The position numbers were made by a program, and so were the translations under genes. A stretch of DNA of 64,000 nucleotides from Chitinophagaceae bacterium (GTDB lineage: Bacteria > Bacteroidota > Bacteroidia > Chitinophagales > Chitinophagaceae): positions 310,001 through 374,000 of the forward strand of contig JAHBTR010000001.1 of the NCBI GenBank assembly GCA_019638475.1, written 5' to 3'. Under the pieces are notes generated by a model. It saw only the letters and a program-made list of their open reading frames with translations. It was not told the origin of the DNA and ran no database searches. This document shows positions 62,888 through 64,000 of the stretch, one piece after another (position 1 is the first letter of the stretch; each line of letters begins with the position of its first letter).

Positions 62888-64000
62888 ATGAAAAAAGTCT
62901 TACTTGTACTTATTGCTGTATTGGCAATGTTTACATCGTTTGCACAAAGTACTGCCAATTATGATTTCTCTACTGTTACAACAGGTTCGTTGGTGGAAGA
63001 TGCCAATAGCAATGCTATTGACATGACAAGCGGTGCTACAAATGTATATGGAGCAGGTGTGGATACTTATACTGCTTCATTTCAAAACCTTCCTTTTCCG
63101 TTTATATTTATGGGGCAGCTTTATACGCAGTTTAGCGTTAAGCCCGATGGAGCTATAAGGTTAGGCTCTACCCTTATTTCAGGGCACAGCACTACTGTGG
63201 CAGCCAACACAGCTTTTTTATCTCCTATGGGTGCAGATAATGCTACAGCACCAAGTGTAGGCAGCGTAGAATACAAAACAGTTGGTTCCGCTCCCAATAG
63301 AACATTGGTGGTACAGTGGACAAATATTAGAATGAATTGGAATGCCTCGTCAAATACCAATTATGGTACATTCCAAGCAAGATTATATGAAGGTACGGGT
63401 GTTATAGAATATGTATATGGACAAATGTGGAATAACGGTGCTAGTGCTTTAGCTGTATCAGCTTTTATTTCTTCCAGCAATACTGTAGGAACTGTTGGTG
63501 CTGTAGAAACAATAGCAACTACACCTACTTACAATGCTACTGTAACTTCTGCTACTACTACTTCTATGGTAGCCAATGCTGCAATGGCAAATTTAAACAG
63601 TGCTGCCGATGGCAGTAGAAGGGTATTTACTTTTACACCTCCTCCTGCACCTGCTGCACCTACTGCATTAAACTTTACAGGTATTGGTGTTACAAGAATG
63701 ACTTTGAACTGGACAGATAACTCTGCTGATGAAGTAGGCTTTGGCATTTTGCGTTCTACAGATGATGTAACTTATACATTGGTGGGTTCAACTGGGGAAA
63801 ACGCTACCTCTTTTGAAGCTACAGGTTTAGACGAGGGTACTACCTACTTTTGGCAGGTAGTAGCATTTAACGAAGGTACATTTAGCAGTGCAGCAATAGG
63901 CTCTGAAGCTACTGTTGCCGCAGTTCCTTTAACTGGTACTTATACCATAGATAATACACAACCAACATCGGGTAATAATTTCAACAGTTTTGCAGCTGCT
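62888..64000 (+). CDS. Secreted fibronectin-III-like surface protein, N-terminal part (runs off the right edge)
   Basis: The first 371 codons of a large secreted protein are visible. A Sec signal starts MKKVLLVLIAVLAMFTSFAQ. Residues 21-235 form a beta-rich domain (NLPFPFIFMGQLYTQFSVKP, RTLVVQWTNIRMNW, FQARLYEGTGVIEYVYGQMW). A proline-rich linker (TPPPAPAAPTAL) leads to a fibronectin type III domain at about 255-340 (NFTGIGVTRMTLNWTDNSAD, TGLDEGTTYFWQVVAFNEG). It is probably a T9SS cargo, but the C-terminal sorting domain is outside the window. The segment is richer in G+C than the rest, in keeping with a divergent surface gene. Confidence 0.8.
   Translation, partial: MKKVLLVLIAVLAMFTSFAQSTANYDFSTVTTGSLVEDANSNAIDMTSGATNVYGAGVDTYTASFQNLPFPFIFMGQLYTQFSVKPDGAIRLGSTLISGHSTTVAANTAFLSPMGADNATAPSVGSVEYKTVGSAPNRTLVVQWTNIRMNWNASSNTNYGTFQARLYEGTGVIEYVYGQMWNNGASALAVSAFISSSNTVGTVGAVETIATTPTYNATVTSATTTSMVANAAMANLNSAADGSRRVFTFTPPPAPAAPTALNFTGIGVTRMTLNWTDNSADEVGFGILRSTDDVTYTLVGSTGENATSFEATGLDEGTTYFWQVVAFNEGTFSSAAIGSEATVAAVPLTGTYTIDNTQPTSGNNFNSFAAA

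Noticed and set aside
1..64000. tRNA and rRNA genes
   Set aside because: Reading by eye, no cloverleaf with a GTTCRA loop and CCA-type acceptor, and no rRNA-like stretch, was found; a tRNAscan run would settle it.

Overview
The window is chromosomal DNA from a low-GC member of the Bacteroidota. Evidence: several genes have the Bacteroidota -7 promoter element (TAnnTTTG) upstream and Shine-Dalgarno sequences are scarce; succinate dehydrogenase is the b558 type; there is type IX secretion (T9SS) machinery and cargo (PorD/DUF4835, PorP/SprF, CHU_C/type B sorting domains); and there is a SusC-like TonB receptor, a GH3-family enzyme, the LuxC-like reductase/ferredoxin pair and an S46 dipeptidyl peptidase. 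A Chitinophagales- or Sphingobacteriales-like lineage is my best guess, held loosely. I saw no rRNA, tRNA, CRISPR array or transposase gene.

Layout. 0-2.2 kb: start of smc (minus strand), a lone secreted DUF2059 protein flanked by imperfect direct repeats, and a Ycf48-like beta-propeller. 2.3-6.4 kb: succinate dehydrogenase operon sdhC-sdhA-lipoprotein-sdhB, with an unexpected lipoprotein inserted. 6.4-14 kb: a glycosyltransferase, then minus-strand units bamD-rpoZ-coaBC-porD-DUF4296, mdh, an S24/XRE repressor-like regulator with its own palindromes, and ruvC. 14-27 kb: flippase, NDH-2, a small frameshifted accessory cassette (17.2-18.0 kb), cinA, a porin, TPR protein, GtrA, argS, HtrA protease, a 222-bp MITE-like element, and a ferredoxin divergent from an acyl-CoA reductase. 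28-39 kb: PorP/SprF plus two tandem adhesin-like proteins of about 1,600 residues built of PKD repeats. 39-50 kb: remnant wHTH gene, PPTase, dcd, ribBA, TonB receptor, pdxJ, SpmA-SpmB fusion, methyltransferase, LysE and a frameshifted lipoprotein gene. 50-55 kb: GH3 enzyme, then a small exported protein, a candidate structured RNA, a SulP anion transporter and a beta-carbonic anhydrase. 55-62 kb: a composite glycosyltransferase, an ECF sigma factor with a partner that joins an inner-membrane segment to an outer-membrane barrel, rfaE2 and a DPP11-type peptidase. 62-64 kb: a frameshifted DUF559 endonuclease-like gene bracketed by inverted palindromes, then the start of a secreted fibronectin-III protein.

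How the parts work together. Energy metabolism (sdh, mdh, ndh), cofactor synthesis (coaBC, ribBA, pdxJ, PPTase) and envelope biogenesis (bamD, porD, GtrA, flippase, glycosyltransferases) form the housekeeping part. The surface part is T9SS secretion of giant PKD adhesins through a PorP/SprF partner. SulP plus carbonic anhydrase looks like a bicarbonate uptake module.

The most unusual material is between genes. There is a family of GC-rich palindromes (AACTACCCCT plus a 7-3-7 stem-loop) of which two copies face each other around the DUF559 gene. A second palindrome family (CAGTCAGACGG) is present, as are a MITE-like family with a TGAGC core, TTTTTAG tandem repeats, and a possible three-way-junction RNA in the sulP leader. 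Several accessory genes carry one-base frameshifts, at least three of them in homopolymers, so assembly error must be excluded before they are called pseudogenes.
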